From: Muricea muricata
Taxonomy: Eukaryota > Cnidaria > Anthozoa > Malacalcyonacea > Plexauridae
Assembly (NCBI GenBank): GCA_963855995.1
Contig: OY979717.1
Coordinates: 49,148,244-49,212,243 of the forward strand
DNA length: 64,000 bases
Direction of reading: 5' to 3'
Shown here: positions 47,301-52,176 of the stretch, piece after piece
How the letters are laid out: the number at the start of each line of letters is the position of its first letter
Numbering within the stretch: the first letter of the stretch is position 1
Position numbers and translations under genes: made by a program
Notes under the pieces: generated by a model
What the model saw: the letters and a program-made list of their open reading frames with translations, nothing else
Database searches by the model: none
What the model was told of the DNA's origin: nothing

Positions 47301-50027
47301 TGAAAACCACCGCCGGCTCAAAATTGAGCCTGGCTAGCGGTTACTACCTTTAGCCGTTGCCATAGATATGGCGTCAAATGGTGTGAGATGGCGTCAAATG
47401 GCGTGATGATTCGTCAGAAATCCGCCATCTTTTTGGCTTCAGCTGCTTGACTGAATAGAGATTGGCGTGCTTTCTCCAGATGTAATAACGCTCAGTGCTC
47501 AGAATTAGTAACTCTCGTTCCGCGCTGCGGCTAGGGGAATATACAAGGTGGTTGCTCGATACAAGATGGCTGGTTACAGATTGAACTGTATTTTTATTTT
47601 GTTAGAATTTATTAAACCAGTTGTTTTTCTTTTTTCTTTTAAACTGTCACAGAATGTACAATATTAATTAAAACAAATGAAGTTACATTAATCATAATAT
47701 TTTGAAGAAAAATATATAGACAATGCATAAACCTTCCTTTCCCAGATTTTGCCTTTTTTGCGGGCAGAGGGGGGGGGGCTACAAGAAAAAAGACTACTTA
47801 TTAATTTAAGGGGTGGGCCATACAGAATGCTGTGAAATGCTGAACGGTCGTCATGGAAATTTCGGACTACAAATTTCGAAAAACCACCACCCATGCTCAT
47901 AAAATATTAACGGTCCTTAGTGCCTATACAAGTGTTGCTTAGCTAGGCATGATTGGCGATTATCATAATATTAAGGTTAATCGGTTAATTGTACACAATT
48001 TATTAGTACCTTTGAATATGTTTGAGATCCAGAAGCCACAGTTGAAGGATAGTTTTGGCAATCTTTGTTATCTTGCCACTTTTTCTGGAAGAAAACGAGG
48101 CAAAAAGTGTGGATATTAATATAATATGGAACATTCACTCAATTTTTATAACATGGGCATGTAAAGCATGTAGACTCACTAAATTTGCTCTTAGCATCTC
48201 TCTTGCACGCTCACAGTTGCCCATGGCACCTTTTATATTGAAAATCACATGTTTTTCTGTCCCAGTGATTTTTGGCCAGGTAATTATTACGTCACATTCT
48301 TTTTGTATCGTTCGAAAGTTATCATCACGATTCTTTCCAATTATTAATTGAACAAATCGCTGGGGCACGGGTTCCTCTATGCTCATCCTCGTTGCGCTTT
48401 CCTGTAAATTCAGTATAAAATGGTATGAGGATTAAATGATTGACACATTGACTAATGCAAGTGCATTTCTTTTGTCATGAATATCAAATATAATTAATAA
48501 TCATATTTAGTAAAAAAAAACGTCACCAAAATCTGCACAGATAGGTTTAATAACTTTAAATATTGACTAAACTACAGAAAAAAGAAGTGGAAAAGACACC
48601 AGAAATCAAGGAACAGCATGCAAAGCCGGCAATGCGTTACTACAAAGCACATCAAAAGTGACTTATTTAGTGAATTTAAGTATCCATTGATATAGGTTGG
48701 ATGCCGAATACCACGAGTTAAGATTTCGGTTCTTCGGTTTGAAATATCAGTTAATACATAGTTATAATATTAATACATTATTAGTTTGTGCTAGATTGGA
48801 CAGCGAAATTAAGTTTATTCACCATCACATGTCTATTTTATTCTTGTCCAACTAACAATATTGCAACGTTTTAGTATTGTTTGTCATCTGTGACCTCAGT
48901 ATTCGTGGGTAATAATTAAAGAATTGTTATCGGTGGACTCGATTAAGAAACACAATGCCCATACGTGAAGATAAAGAACCAAATTTCGCATGCGTAAAGA
49001 TTAGCTGGCATAGAAAATAGGCACCGTACGCATGTAAGGTGACGACGTCTGCATGACTGCTATCAATATACGTACATGCAATCACATTATTTAATCATAA
49101 AGCAAAACGGTCGACCTATCAAAAATCTAACGTGACTATAGCTAGCCTGCACTTGGGTTTTCGCCTCAGCGTGTGTATGTAGAAGATCCTAGTATGTAAC
49201 TTTCAAGGCTAAATCTGGATCTGATCACCCAAACAGCCATGATATGATTATTTGTTGTCATAATCGACCAGCATGAATATTATATCAATCTACGAAAGTA
49301 TGGTTAGTATTATATATGTTACGCAGTAAACTTAACGTCAGTTAATTCCTACTTTTTTTGCTTGCATGAAAGTGTCGCAAAATTGCCGTATATCATCTGT
49401 AGTGTTCATCAGGTTCGCGGGACAGGGGGCACAAGGATGCTGTAATGCCCAATATTTTTTCGTCAGATACCAGAGGAAACCTAGATTATGCCAAACATCC
49501 AGAATATTGGGTAATGTACACTTACTATTGTATACATGAATAGGATACCAAATACCCGTAATTACAAAATACCTCAAATAAAAATACCCAGGATACAGGA
49601 ATACCCCAAACCTCTGGCCGGACCTGATATGTTACAGAATCTTATTGTAATTATGTCGTGGAAAACGGCTTATTGCAATCATGTTGTGGAAAACGCGCTG
49701 TTAAAAGCGGTTCGCATACAAAGAAACAAGAAGGTTTTGAAAAGCTTCTTGGCCATAATTAGATTGCTTTACTCTAGTTCAAATCGTCAGATTTAATAGT
49801 ATACTTACTACGCTATGCTTTATAGCCTGCTCTGCTTTTTGACAACCACCAGAACTACCAGTGACGGAAAAACCACTTGTTCTTCCCAATTCGCCTGTTT
49901 TACAACATTTTTTAATTCTCGTTTTTGTCTCTTGTTGAATTCGCTTTATATTGGATCCACCTTGTCCGATAACACGCCCCATGTACTCATCCGGTACAGG
50001 AACAAAAATCTCCTCATTCGCTGACAT
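11166..50027 (-). CDS. Nine-exon host gene: triple-KH-domain protein, 555 aa (whole gene span)
   Basis: Nine minus-strand exons join without a frame break, total 1668 coding bases from ATG 50027 to TGA 11166, and every intron is GT-AG. Residues ~5-75, 80-147 and 150-219 form three KH domains. KH1 keeps the RNA-binding GXXG loop (IGQGG at residues 20-24). The equivalent loops of KH2 (GKNR) and KH3 (GAKR) have lost the second Gly and may not bind RNA. Residues ~220-295 end in an Asp/Glu/Ser-rich tract. Residues ~296-555 are a conserved-looking region with no domain I recognise. Role is likely RNA binding or scaffolding, which is inferred from KH only. Introns total ~37 kb and hold most of the window's transposons. 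A further 5' non-coding exon is possible. Confidence 0.85.
11777..11810 (+). repeat. G-quadruplex-capable G tract in intron 8
   Basis: Multiple GGG/GGGG runs separated by single T or A within 34 bases. On the KH gene's sense strand it is C-rich, so RNA G4 formation would need antisense transcription. Confidence 0.6.
12831..13108 (-). CDS. KH gene exon 8
   Basis: Acceptor ATACAG|GTTCCC, donor CAG|GTTGGC (a weaker +3/+4 donor), 278 bp, phase 1 to 0. Charged sequence (FFTEEDEFLAHYLSKCKL) followed by strands (ERFTIIVLDQKGW). Confidence 0.8.
13150..13376 (-). repeat. Dispersed repeat: uninterrupted copy of the target of the two Helitron-like elements
   Basis: Reverse-complemented, this runs CATAAAGCCCAAG..GATTGCGTAATTTA, TATTCAGACAATTGTTACC, ..AAACCTTCA, TATTATAAATGG and on to GTCATCCATACAACTAT. 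The same sequence at 17771-19857 is split at exactly two points by the Helitron-like insertions. This copy is therefore the natural empty site for both. Confidence 0.8.
13377..16094. other. Intron 7 non-coding sequence
   Basis: No gene supported. A short hairpin (GAGCTTAAATGGTGTTTAAGCTC near 15045) and chance ORFs only. Some TE relic content is likely. Confidence 0.4.
16095..17435 (-). pseudogene. Non-LTR retrotransposon (LINE) reverse transcriptase, 5'-truncated
   Basis: The main frame (16560-17435) shows RT motifs in order: NKACGLDNI, RPISL, FIDFRKDFDSL (normally AFD), GVPQGSVLSPLLFS and catalytic YADDTT. A frameshift near 16600 moves the C-terminal domain to 16358-16657 (VSRCLGLEIDYELNW), and a further break gives the tail at 16095-16358 (RIHVRAAKIVYKLDW). 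The endonuclease half is missing, which is typical of 5'-truncated LINE copies. It lies in sense orientation with the KH gene inside intron 7. CR1/Jockey-like by motif impression. Confidence 0.85.
17814..18760 (+). mobile_element. Helitron-like element, copy 1 (947 bp)
   Basis: Begins TCCCCGAGCC with two GC-rich hairpins (GGCGCGAAGCGCC type and CCGGGcgtaagCCCGG) and ends GCATGTATTTCTAG. It is inserted between A and T with no target duplication, as Helitrons are (5'-TC...CTRR-3'). Comparison with the empty paralogue at 13150-13376 confirms both ends. It carries a short Arg/Glu-rich ORF start (MESSKQRKENEEAERLARQ at 18175) that shifts frame after ~35 codons. This resembles the charged N-terminus of some animal Helitron proteins, but no Rep or helicase domain remains. 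Confidence 0.65.
18814..19756 (+). mobile_element. Helitron-like element, copy 2 (943 bp)
   Basis: Same 5' TCCCCGAGCC, hairpins and 3' CTAG end as copy 1, in the same orientation, 53 bp downstream. The flanks AAACTTTCA | TATTATAAATG match the second empty site in the paralogue at 13150-13376. The ORF start of copy 1 is mutated here (ATG to AAG). Copies differ by scattered substitutions and small indels, so both are non-autonomous. Confidence 0.65.
19858..20428. other. Intron 7 remainder, non-coding
   Basis: AT-rich. A short run near 20218-20300 repeats TTTTCACGGATAG-like words. No gene. Confidence 0.4.
20429..20635 (-). CDS. KH gene exon 7
   Basis: Acceptor TTCTAG|AGAGAA, donor GCTG|GTATGT, 207 bp, phase 1 to phase 1. 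Encodes LKVWEGLPSDCDKPPVEV and a strand-rich segment ending KYDCRIKFRAG. Well-formed coding with no stops, function unknown. Confidence 0.8.
21544..21945 (-). pseudogene. Unrecognised coding relic in intron 6
   Basis: A 97-codon frame (21544-21837) with coding-like composition (KIALPFIEDTKEIFDP, then DGFWEISFEE-like acidic segments) joins, through one frameshift near 21850, an upstream frame (RTVPIDRSFSNDLCVELIGR). It looks like a decayed single-exon protein, perhaps from a transposon. I cannot name the family. Confidence 0.35.
22611..23115. mobile_element. Mariner-like MITE, TA target duplication (505 bp)
   Basis: Inverted ends AAGTGCCTATAAAACGAAAT and CAGTGGCCATGAAACGAAAT are flanked by TA on both sides. 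The arms continue imperfectly for ~120 bp (ACTATTTATTGA, TTCCTTCTCGA). Non-coding. Confidence 0.65.
23414..23561 (-). CDS. KH gene exon 6
   Basis: Acceptor TTTCAG|AGCGAG, donor GAAG|GTATAA, 148 bp, enters phase 0 and leaves phase 1. The residues (NTILEIKEHLLSVLKKF, then MADLWCHFGKVLVSSV) look helical. No family recognised. Confidence 0.8.
24000..24845. repeat. Long imperfect inverted repeat with coding-like arms
   Basis: Arms 24000-24265 and 24593-24845 are inverted copies around a ~330-bp centre. Translated toward the arms' own strands they give parallel peptides (LLTRNLSLLVLNIYG versus LLTRNLSLLDLKIYG), so each arm may be a piece of the same old ORF duplicated head to head. It sits directly left of the IS3EU-like element. 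No TSD identified. Confidence 0.6.
25232..25452 (+). pseudogene. Transposase N-terminal HTH relic inside the IS3EU-like element
   Basis: Frame with PGRPKFEIPEEILRFLFDK and FTVAETATIL, then a one-base shift to LLGVNQPTVERRVNDG. This is the (G)RPxFxIxxEQLxxLL...GVSxxTVxRR pattern that precedes the rve-type DDE core in integrase-like transposases of cnidarians and fish. The catalytic core is absent. A GTAATT follows the last codon and may have been a donor site. Confidence 0.6.
25596..25673. repeat. Perfect-stem hairpin inside the IS3EU-like element
   Basis: CGGCCGTGTTGTATCAGCATATACAA is mirrored as TTGTATATCTGATACAACACGG around a loop reading CTCGAGCCGAAGGCGAG. The loop words GAGCCGAAGGCGAG recur in the hairpin at 60.8 kb. 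Confidence 0.8.
25885..25913 (-). ncRNA. Hammerhead ribozyme core (minus strand)
   Basis: Minus strand reads CTGATGA, T, GTTGC, loop GATGTA, GCGAC, GAAAC. The canonical boxes flank a 5-bp stem II (with one G-U pair). The following GTTAGC would be a stem III strand. Flanking sequence (TTTGTGTTTTCTTTATGAATTATTAATG) recurs at ~42530, so it belongs to a dispersed small retroelement (Penelope-like tail or retrozyme) inserted in the transposon. The cleavage triplet and stem I are not resolved by eye. Confidence 0.6.
26772..26934. repeat. Hairpin/foldback element
   Basis: Arms GAATAATAAAG..TTATTCAGA..CGAGG.CAGCGTTATCTGCC pair with GGCAGATAACGCTGACCTCGG..TCTGAATAATT..CTTTATTC around a ~12-base loop. 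The GCAGATAAC word is shared with hairpins at 60.8 and 61.25 kb. Confidence 0.75.
27086..27215 (+). repeat. Left TIR of the mini-Polinton
   Basis: Matches the right TIR over 130 bp with a few substitutions and one-base indels. Shared blocks include CACAGCTATATAACACTTAG and GTGAGACAGGTGCGCGCGCA. Outer flank ends CATATC. Confidence 0.9.
27294..27845 (+). CDS. GRF-type zinc-finger protein (183 aa) of the mini-Polinton
   Basis: Three Cys/His modules are visible: residues ~3-39 (CLHG..NGLFFYC..CNFFCPQNDC), ~57-80 (CHGH..C..CSFWQW) and ~87-126 (CYHG..HGRLFYVCS..SCGYFEWQD). The first and third fit the zf-GRF pattern that binds single-stranded or damaged DNA in APE2 and TOP3A. The middle is a shorter variant. 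A C-terminal tail with a charged helix follows. ATG at 27294 is the first in frame. First gene of the element, so likely a DNA-handling accessory protein. Not a standard Polinton core gene as I know them. Confidence 0.65.
   Translation: MECLHGKPASSSKTENGLFFYCGQKPSCNFFCPQNDCSYFENAIAMWRNSNSLQPRCHGHKKLAKICSDKEKPCSFWQWGDVIRPLCYHGEQCSTRKVKKEGINHGRLFYVCSKGKEESCGYFEWQDTERNEDPFDPICKVNFSMPPSCVYTVKETGEQFKSHHENREQAYAEYLSIKNLENW
27943..28371 (+). CDS. Small Polinton protein with Cys-His motif (142 aa)
   Basis: The true ATG is at 27943 (MAARKS). The open frame upstream begins only with TTG. A central CNGCIIDHPSQRQHPCL segment gives a compact Cys/His cluster that I associate with small proteins of Polinton-like elements. 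The rest is predicted helical. Monocistronic: AATAAA follows at ~28386. Function unknown. Confidence 0.55.
   Translation: MAARKSLSKLTLPVDIGNEERFLSHRQSLIQEKLLKCYAEEIACAISVLVVENCNGCIIDHPSQRQHPCLMMENEERLLMYFDIACSRVSEASVMEKFMNSLGDIKPTVNGLELLKYTCNDWRTLFCTNERRMLNQETLKLL
28571..29038 (+). CDS. Hypothetical Polinton protein (155 aa)
   Basis: Starts at ATG 28571 (MAHLFKQMYEC). An upstream GTG-initiated extension is not real. Helical, acidic, with a short coiled-coil-like stretch around residues 35-50 (KIQQLEEEAAQAKQDE) and several Trp/Tyr in WIYYAERALDLLDHDV. AATAAAAG at ~29049 ends its unit. No family recognised, but composition and clean boundaries make it a real gene. Confidence 0.6.
   Translation: MAHLFKQMYECEIDFDALTVEKLIDFVFTEMVYRKIQQLEEEAAQAKQDEDYGRPWTRFRKRIEALDDEERWIYYAERALDLLDHDVMWKGVVEACKILKYPEPSAIHRDYFEALFDMTCFAWFQRYSEFERTTFINNLIDYVLCVCKLKYNYTV
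29121..29366 (+). CDS. Small N-myristoylation-type protein (81 aa)
   Basis: ATG at 29121 gives MGTCHSKSDK: Gly2 with Cys4 and a basic stretch, a classical N-myristoylation/palmitoylation start, suggesting membrane association. The hydrophobic extension upstream lacks an ATG and is excluded. The remainder is polar and low in hydrophobics. Lies 50 bp ahead of the integrase. Function unknown. It could be a virion-membrane-type or trafficking protein, which is speculation. Confidence 0.5.
   Translation: MGTCHSKSDKIKRDKNHNRQKMFKFGVSFGRNDLNLEGHLQMGYNSKTIKNYGPIDKQLDLPENTTLAVTEPNDQSTETEN
29416..30507 (+). CDS. Polinton integrase (rve DDE core plus C-terminal chromodomain), 363 aa
   Basis: Full-length and uninterrupted. 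Residues ~10-70 form the N-terminal zinc-less lead (YYNPKRPGSFGG). The rve core spans ~75-240 with catalytic Asp83 (WQMDLADM), Asp144 (MTDQGTEF) and Glu178 (ASIVERV). A basic SH3-like stretch (NKFKIGDQVRISKIKRKF) follows, and ~320-362 is a chromodomain (YEVERILKKR..YLVKWSGY..NSWV). It would cut the TIR ends and insert with 6-bp duplication, and the chromodomain may steer it to modified histones. AATAAA overlaps the stop. All key residues are present, so activity is possible. Confidence 0.95.
   Translation: MAQATVDEYLESVYYNPKRPGSFGGVENLYRDVKQEGTFKLSRKKISDWLMGQDTYPLHKPARRNFKRNRVIVGGIDEQWQMDLADMQSLKQYNDGYRYLLVCIDVFSKYAWIVPIKSKTGPALVEAFNVILYSGRKPHKIMTDQGTEFFNKPFQTLSKNEDIQLFNTFNETKASIVERVIRTFKTKMWRYFTAKKTMRYLNMLPDLVYSYNHSKHRSIGRPPALVNSENEDEVLRTLYRNVLDNVQPVKNKFKIGDQVRISKIKRKFEKGYLPNYSKEIFTVSKKVPRNPPVYKLKDYDGEELKGTFYDKELQKVIKHDDMYEVERILKKRGKGKNVQYLVKWSGYPDKFNSWVSASEINKV
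30556..31071 (+). pseudogene. Truncated Polinton capsid-type (penton-like) protein
   Basis: From ATG 30556 the protein begins GTHFYLTLPSNAS and continues with LEGVWEVGLYSISYP, a conserved start of a family present in nearly all Polintons and usually assigned to the minor capsid (penton) protein. A more upstream ATG at 30517 adds a hydrophobic leader that the family lacks. Homology fades near residue 140 (after KPLSIILGW), where the frame runs into unrelated hydrophobic sequence and stops. The 3' half is deleted, probably at the junction that removed the rest of the element. Confidence 0.7.
31072..31591. other. Non-coding remnant between truncated capsid gene and right TIR
   Basis: No Polinton gene is recognisable here. 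It includes the presumed deletion junction near 30.98-31.07 kb. Confidence 0.5.
31592..31721 (-). repeat. Right TIR of the mini-Polinton
   Basis: Inverted copy of the left TIR, ending ..GGTATTCTACT and followed by CACATC, the right target duplication. Confidence 0.9.
31722..32496. other. Intron 5 sequence, non-coding
   Basis: No feature supported apart from chance ORFs. Confidence 0.4.
32497..32724 (-). CDS. KH gene exon 5 (acidic linker)
   Basis: Acceptor TTTTAG|ATAGCG, donor CAG|GTATGC, 228 bp, phase 0. Encodes a basic/aromatic stretch followed by a DDDES repeat (encoded by GATGATGATGAA-type triplets) that probably forms a flexible acidic tract. Confidence 0.8.
32917..33242. mobile_element. 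hAT-like MITE in intron 4 (~326 bp)
   Basis: Inverted ends AAGGGCCTGTTTATAAGATCCC and its near-complement ending AAGCCCTT, with GGGATCAT blocks ~50 bp deep. Flanks share ACTGA, but a clean 8-bp duplication is not visible. A solo end of similar type (AAGGGGCTGTTTACATGAGA) lies at ~34838. Confidence 0.55.
33456..33541 (-). CDS. KH gene exon 4 (second half of KH3)
   Basis: Acceptor ATCTAG|CGCAAG, donor ATC|GTAAGC, 86 bp. It supplies QDGDKVTLEITGSPEKCKRA and the final helix of KH3. Too short for ordinary ORF calling, and recognised because it completes the fold of exon 3 in phase across a 10-kb intron. Confidence 0.8.
34985..35484. mobile_element. MITE with ~140-bp TIRs in intron 3
   Basis: Arms at 34985-35135 and 35345-35484 are inverted (GGCAACAAAATTTTTATTG; AAAGAGCATGAAAAAAG; GTACAAAATCTAAATTG). 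The GGCAACAA subterminal word is shared with the TTAA MITE at 41567, suggesting one superfamily. Confidence 0.55.
36552..36672. repeat. DIRS internal complementary region (ICR)
   Basis: 36552-36612 is the inverted copy of the element's left end (CTTCAACTTCCAGGTAAGTC side), and 36632-36672 is the inverted copy of its right end (CGCAGTGACGTACTTCCGG). Together they represent the circle junction used as template for end completion. Confidence 0.75.
36729..37586 (-). CDS. DIRS tyrosine recombinase (285 aa, open)
   Basis: Tyrosine-recombinase pattern: Arg in LTSGQRCQTLAAL, HSTR box (FKAHSTRTASVS), a GW motif (KHVGWKS, in place of the second His/Trp) and a C-terminal FRKFY tyrosine. An N-terminal SAM-like region precedes. 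The enzyme integrates the circular DNA copy without target duplication. The frame is intact, unlike the RT of the same element. It follows the RNase H region on the same strand. Confidence 0.85.
   Translation of the reverse strand: MYISKWSDFCTQRQVNSLSPTVTDILYFLHALYYSTLNTAQSALSTLFLSSSTDNHHLITTHPFITRYMTGIFNSRKPTPKYSETWNVNLVLDYLKPLYPLADISLKAHSHKLVMLLALTSGQRCQTLAALDIANMKRTEQYYLFGLEEHTKQNRPGNMFSNFCVRRYDHDNLCPYQTLETYLERTSVLRGATTTKLFISYVKPHKAVGTLTIGRWIKQLLQESRIDTTIFKAHSTRTASVSKVSHNLPTDSILKHVGWKSDCVFRKFYNKPIVTSNLFQEAVLQ
37593..39540 (-). pseudogene. DIRS reverse transcriptase and RNase H, broken
   Basis: RT palm begins near 39352 (ISPIFILPKKE, SIDLRDAYYSIPI, LPMGLTSSP). A one-base shift at ~38945 falls right before the catalytic YIDDS. 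The thumb follows at 38508-38852 (EFLGFLLNSIAMTVSL, GTLVSSFPGVDYG). RNase H reads ATDASSEGWG and VRVESDNTTVISYI (38178-38460), then an ADKMSRE segment (~38110) leads to 37593. TGA interrupts the frame where Trp is expected near 38507 and 38175. The enzyme copies element RNA. This copy is inactive without correction. Confidence 0.85.
39610..40710 (-). CDS. DIRS gag-like ORF1 (up to 366 aa)
   Basis: Open frame upstream of the RT on the minus strand. A Met at 40623 (MSLMQEPG) is a likelier start than 40710. N-terminal region is polar with an acidic stretch, the middle (LAQLVTGLIPEKLPRTKLDEL, split over helices) is helical, and the C-terminus is Arg/Gly/Asn-rich and suits nucleic-acid binding. 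No zinc knuckle seen. Position and composition identify it. Sequence similarity was not tested. Confidence 0.7.
   Translation of the reverse strand: MLCHEILVVSKPVGSDDLRCLCIFAGFSNMSLMQEPGTPCSEPLQAESDLTTKMKETMAEMTTTMMASMQENIWKKLDEYIVGNEASNDSDEATDDVNISRPPHDLQTTSDVVDKYLEPPQQSQLSWEHISQEFSVAEKTGPAIDEKLAQLVTGLIPEKLPRTKLDELVEKLDNCPLLVAPKCNKAVWHQLKLPTKATDTSLQKCQKLLVAAVCALIQATTKASDDLKTPLTHSLVLALSANWQFNQKRRDILRPHLNSRYAALCNPSTSISTELFGDDIGKEIDELTKTSQIGLKLATPRKERGRYHPYNTSLRDSKIPSAFRHRDDRNQNNRVLGLQSFFGERNACRRKPGGNSGNTLTRTGPH
41567..42085. mobile_element. TTAA-flanked MITE, 519 bp (Kolobok/piggyBac type)
   Basis: Arms of ~90 bp are nearly perfect: AGGGAAATGGCAACAA at left, its complement TTGTTGCCATTTCCTCT at right. 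Exact TTAA lies on both sides (41563-41566, 42086-42089). The CTCATTTGAAAGAGACTC block is strictly shared. Non-coding. Confidence 0.8.
43060..43716. other. Intron 3 end, non-coding
   Basis: C-run at ~43128 and repeated TTAACGCG words at 43365-43480 recalling the TTCGCG cluster at 10.55 kb. No gene. Confidence 0.4.
43717..43846 (-). CDS. KH gene exon 3 (first half of KH3)
   Basis: Acceptor CTGCAG|GAATAT, donor AAG|GTAACT, 130 bp, ends in phase 1. It encodes the first strand and helices of KH3 (EYIHIIVGAKRHNLDKIK). Its phase and sequence join directly to exon 4. Confidence 0.8.
44870..47510. mobile_element. Possible TE bounded by distant inverted repeats in intron 2
   Basis: 44870-44960 (TGAGC.TTATTATATCTGGAGAAAGCACGC, GCCGCCATCTTTGAAGCC) is mirrored at 47420-47510 (GCGTGCTTTCTCCAGATGTAATAACGCTCA). 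The arms face each other around 2.5 kb that contains a putative small spliced gene. TSD not found. Confidence 0.4.
45135..46181 (+). CDS. Putative three-exon small gene (107 aa), antisense in KH intron 2
   Basis: Exons 45135-45176 (ATG..CAA|GTAAGT), 45525-45636 (TTTTAG|GTTTAT..CAAG|GTAACT) and 46012-46181 (TTGTAG|GACCTA..TAA) join in phase with consensus splice sites. Protein starts MTSRCVNPEPTSLQ, has a basic middle (RKKSAIEKGKYPGHG, GFVSQMHQG) and a Cys-containing end (IYCKNLTSTWHKAYICK). No domain recognised. It sits between inverted repeats, so it may be transposon-borne. The first exon is short, which keeps confidence moderate. Confidence 0.4.
46182..48179. other. Intron 2, non-coding
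   Basis: Only low-complexity and the right inverted arm noted above. G-run near 47768. Confidence 0.4.
48180..48401 (-). CDS. KH gene exon 2 (residues 74-147, KH2)
   Basis: Acceptor TTACAG|GAAAGC, donor TTA|GTGAGT, 222 bp, phase 0 at both ends. The KH2 core reads VQLIIGKNRDDNFRTIQ and ends NCERAREMLRANL, a typical KH C-terminal helix. The GXXG loop is altered to GKNR. Confidence 0.85.
49809..50027 (-). CDS. KH gene exon 1 (residues 1-73, KH1)
   Basis: Begins at an ATG followed by SANEEIFVPVPDEY. It carries KH1 with RVIGQGGSNIKRIQ and ends phase 0 at GTA|GTAAGT. The frame is open upstream to 50081, but this Met directly precedes the KH fold. A CTCAAG just upstream could be an acceptor for a 5' UTR exon. 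Confidence 0.85.
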
Positions 50028-52176
50028 CTCGCTTGAGAAATAAAAACATTTCACGATAAAGGTATCAGAGCCGAACCGCAATACAGCACAACGACGGCAA
50101 TTTGTTATATTGTATTACACAACTTGGAAATAAGGAGCATAATTTCTGAATATCTCACAAATCAAAAACTTCATGCAGAATAAGGACGGAGTACGGTGGG
50201 CTTTTTGCGTTCAGTTAGGTAAATCTGTAAGACACATTTACTATCAAACTACATCGATATGTTTTCTATTGAGTTATTAACTAAACAGGGGCTGATGAAT
50301 ATTATATGTATCCAATTTTCTACCTGCACGAGAGGTCATTTCCTACAATCATGGAAAAAATGCTATGTAGACTACTTATAAAAAGCGTGTGCTGTTAGTA
50401 TTGTTGGAGAGTACTGTGTTAAAAATATTAGTATTCACTGCCAAAATACCCCCTCCCCTCCAATACAATTTATTATATACATGTTAAAAAAAAGCTTTTT
50501 CCCTGGTTGACACAACTGCTCGGTAACAGGATTGAGTATGGCCTAAACGCGCGGAAACATTTTTTTAAATTGAGGATTTTTTGCCCGTTATTTTTTTGTA
50601 AATTGTATATTATGAAAGCCTTTTTCATGAGTTGGCGTGCTCAATCGAGTTATTGAGCTCCTCGTAATCTTTTTAATTTCGTGTTTTACCCCTTCTCGTG
50701 TGCTTAATAACTCGATTGAGCACGCCAACTCATGAAAAAACCCTGAAGTTGACCCATAATATGACTATTGGCAGTGAATTAGTATGCAAATATCAACGTT
50801 GTAAGGGGGGGGGGGGCAACATTCGAGAAATTATTGTTTTGTCTACTAATTAATTTAGGGCCTTGGGGTTGCTGCATGCATGTATTTCTAGTACCTGTTA
50901 TAAGACGGTCGCGTGAGCTTCCAGCGTCTATTTTTGTACGTAGGTCAAGATTTTCTGACGTTATTCGGGTAGGGGGGGGGGGAGAAAAAGTACTTAAAAT
51001 TATGCTATTTATTAAATATAGGCTAATTAGAGAAGCTTTAGTGATTTTAGATTCACTCACAAATCATGTTCTGTGACAACTATATTTTCACACCATATAT
51101 CAGATTTAGATTACCAATAATTCAAATTACAATCAATCATGATGTGAAATGGATAGGCTGGCTTGCCTGGGTAGTTCTATATGGCATCCCCATATTAGAA
51201 AAATTGAATAAGTTAGTTAATGAACTTGTATACACAGCACAACAAAAGCATCTAGGAATGATTTCACTACTTCAGAGACACAACCAGAAAATAACTGTTT
51301 GAAGCAAAAGCTTTTTGTTATGTAGTTCGTATACAATATTCCCATGCGTTTGTTGTTATATGAATTATGTGGACAATATGTTTAATATAGCACACAAATA
51401 GTAAGATCAATATAACATATTTAACGAAGGCTAAGGAAAAATAACAAATATCAGACAATACACACGGTTATAAGCAAAGTAATATTCGTGTATAACGTCT
51501 ATATTAAATTCTATAAATATCTCGAGGTCGTGACCTGTTTTGACCGACGCCGCGACGCGTATGCATGCAAATTCGATGCATGTAAATAGGACAAATTACA
51601 AATACACGCGCTGAATATAGATTCTTTACCTTATCGCAATACAATTTCTTTTGGCCTTTTCTAAACAGCGTTCGGAATAAATGTCTCGGCTCCAATGTGC
51701 CGACTAATGCTGCATTGTGTGCTGTTTATGGCACACAAGAGCTCCTCGATCGAATACTTGCGAGGAGAGTGAACTTGCAGTATATTCACGTCGTTGTATC
51801 CGATAGCAGACTTCACAATGCCAAACAATTGCCAGATACTAGAAGCCATTGCCTGACTAAATTGCTTTGTAATAATTTTTCTGTAGGACTTCGAATTGAT
51901 TGTTTATAGTCGAGAAGTAAGGTCAGAAAAACAAATAATTAATGTTCATGCCTTCACTATGCCTCACACGGCTGCACGCTCATCAGTCCGAATGGGTCAG
52001 AAAATAATCACCAATAAGATTGCAGAATGTTTTTAAATTGCCCAATAAGAAGCTTTGCACGAAGCCCCTGATTGCAAAAAACAGGTCAGAACTCCCCACG
52101 AATGGGTCAAACTTTCATCCTATCAATCAGGTGCATCGATTTTGTCAGCTGATGGGGAAAAATTTATGTGTAAAAT
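50028..52176. other. 5' flank of the KH gene; hairpin and Helitron-end fragment
   Basis: A 50621-50740 hairpin has arms of ~40 bp (TCATGAGTTGGCGTGCTCAAT..). At 50862-50892 the word GGTTGCTGCATGCATGTATT with CTAG end repeats the 3' terminus of the Helitron-like elements at 18 kb. A coding-like minus-strand ORF (51661-51849, MASSIWQLFGIVKSAIGY) has a shifted continuation ending at a GATAAG|GTAAAG donor near 51633. It might be an upstream exon of the KH gene or an unrelated relic. Unresolved. Confidence 0.4.
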
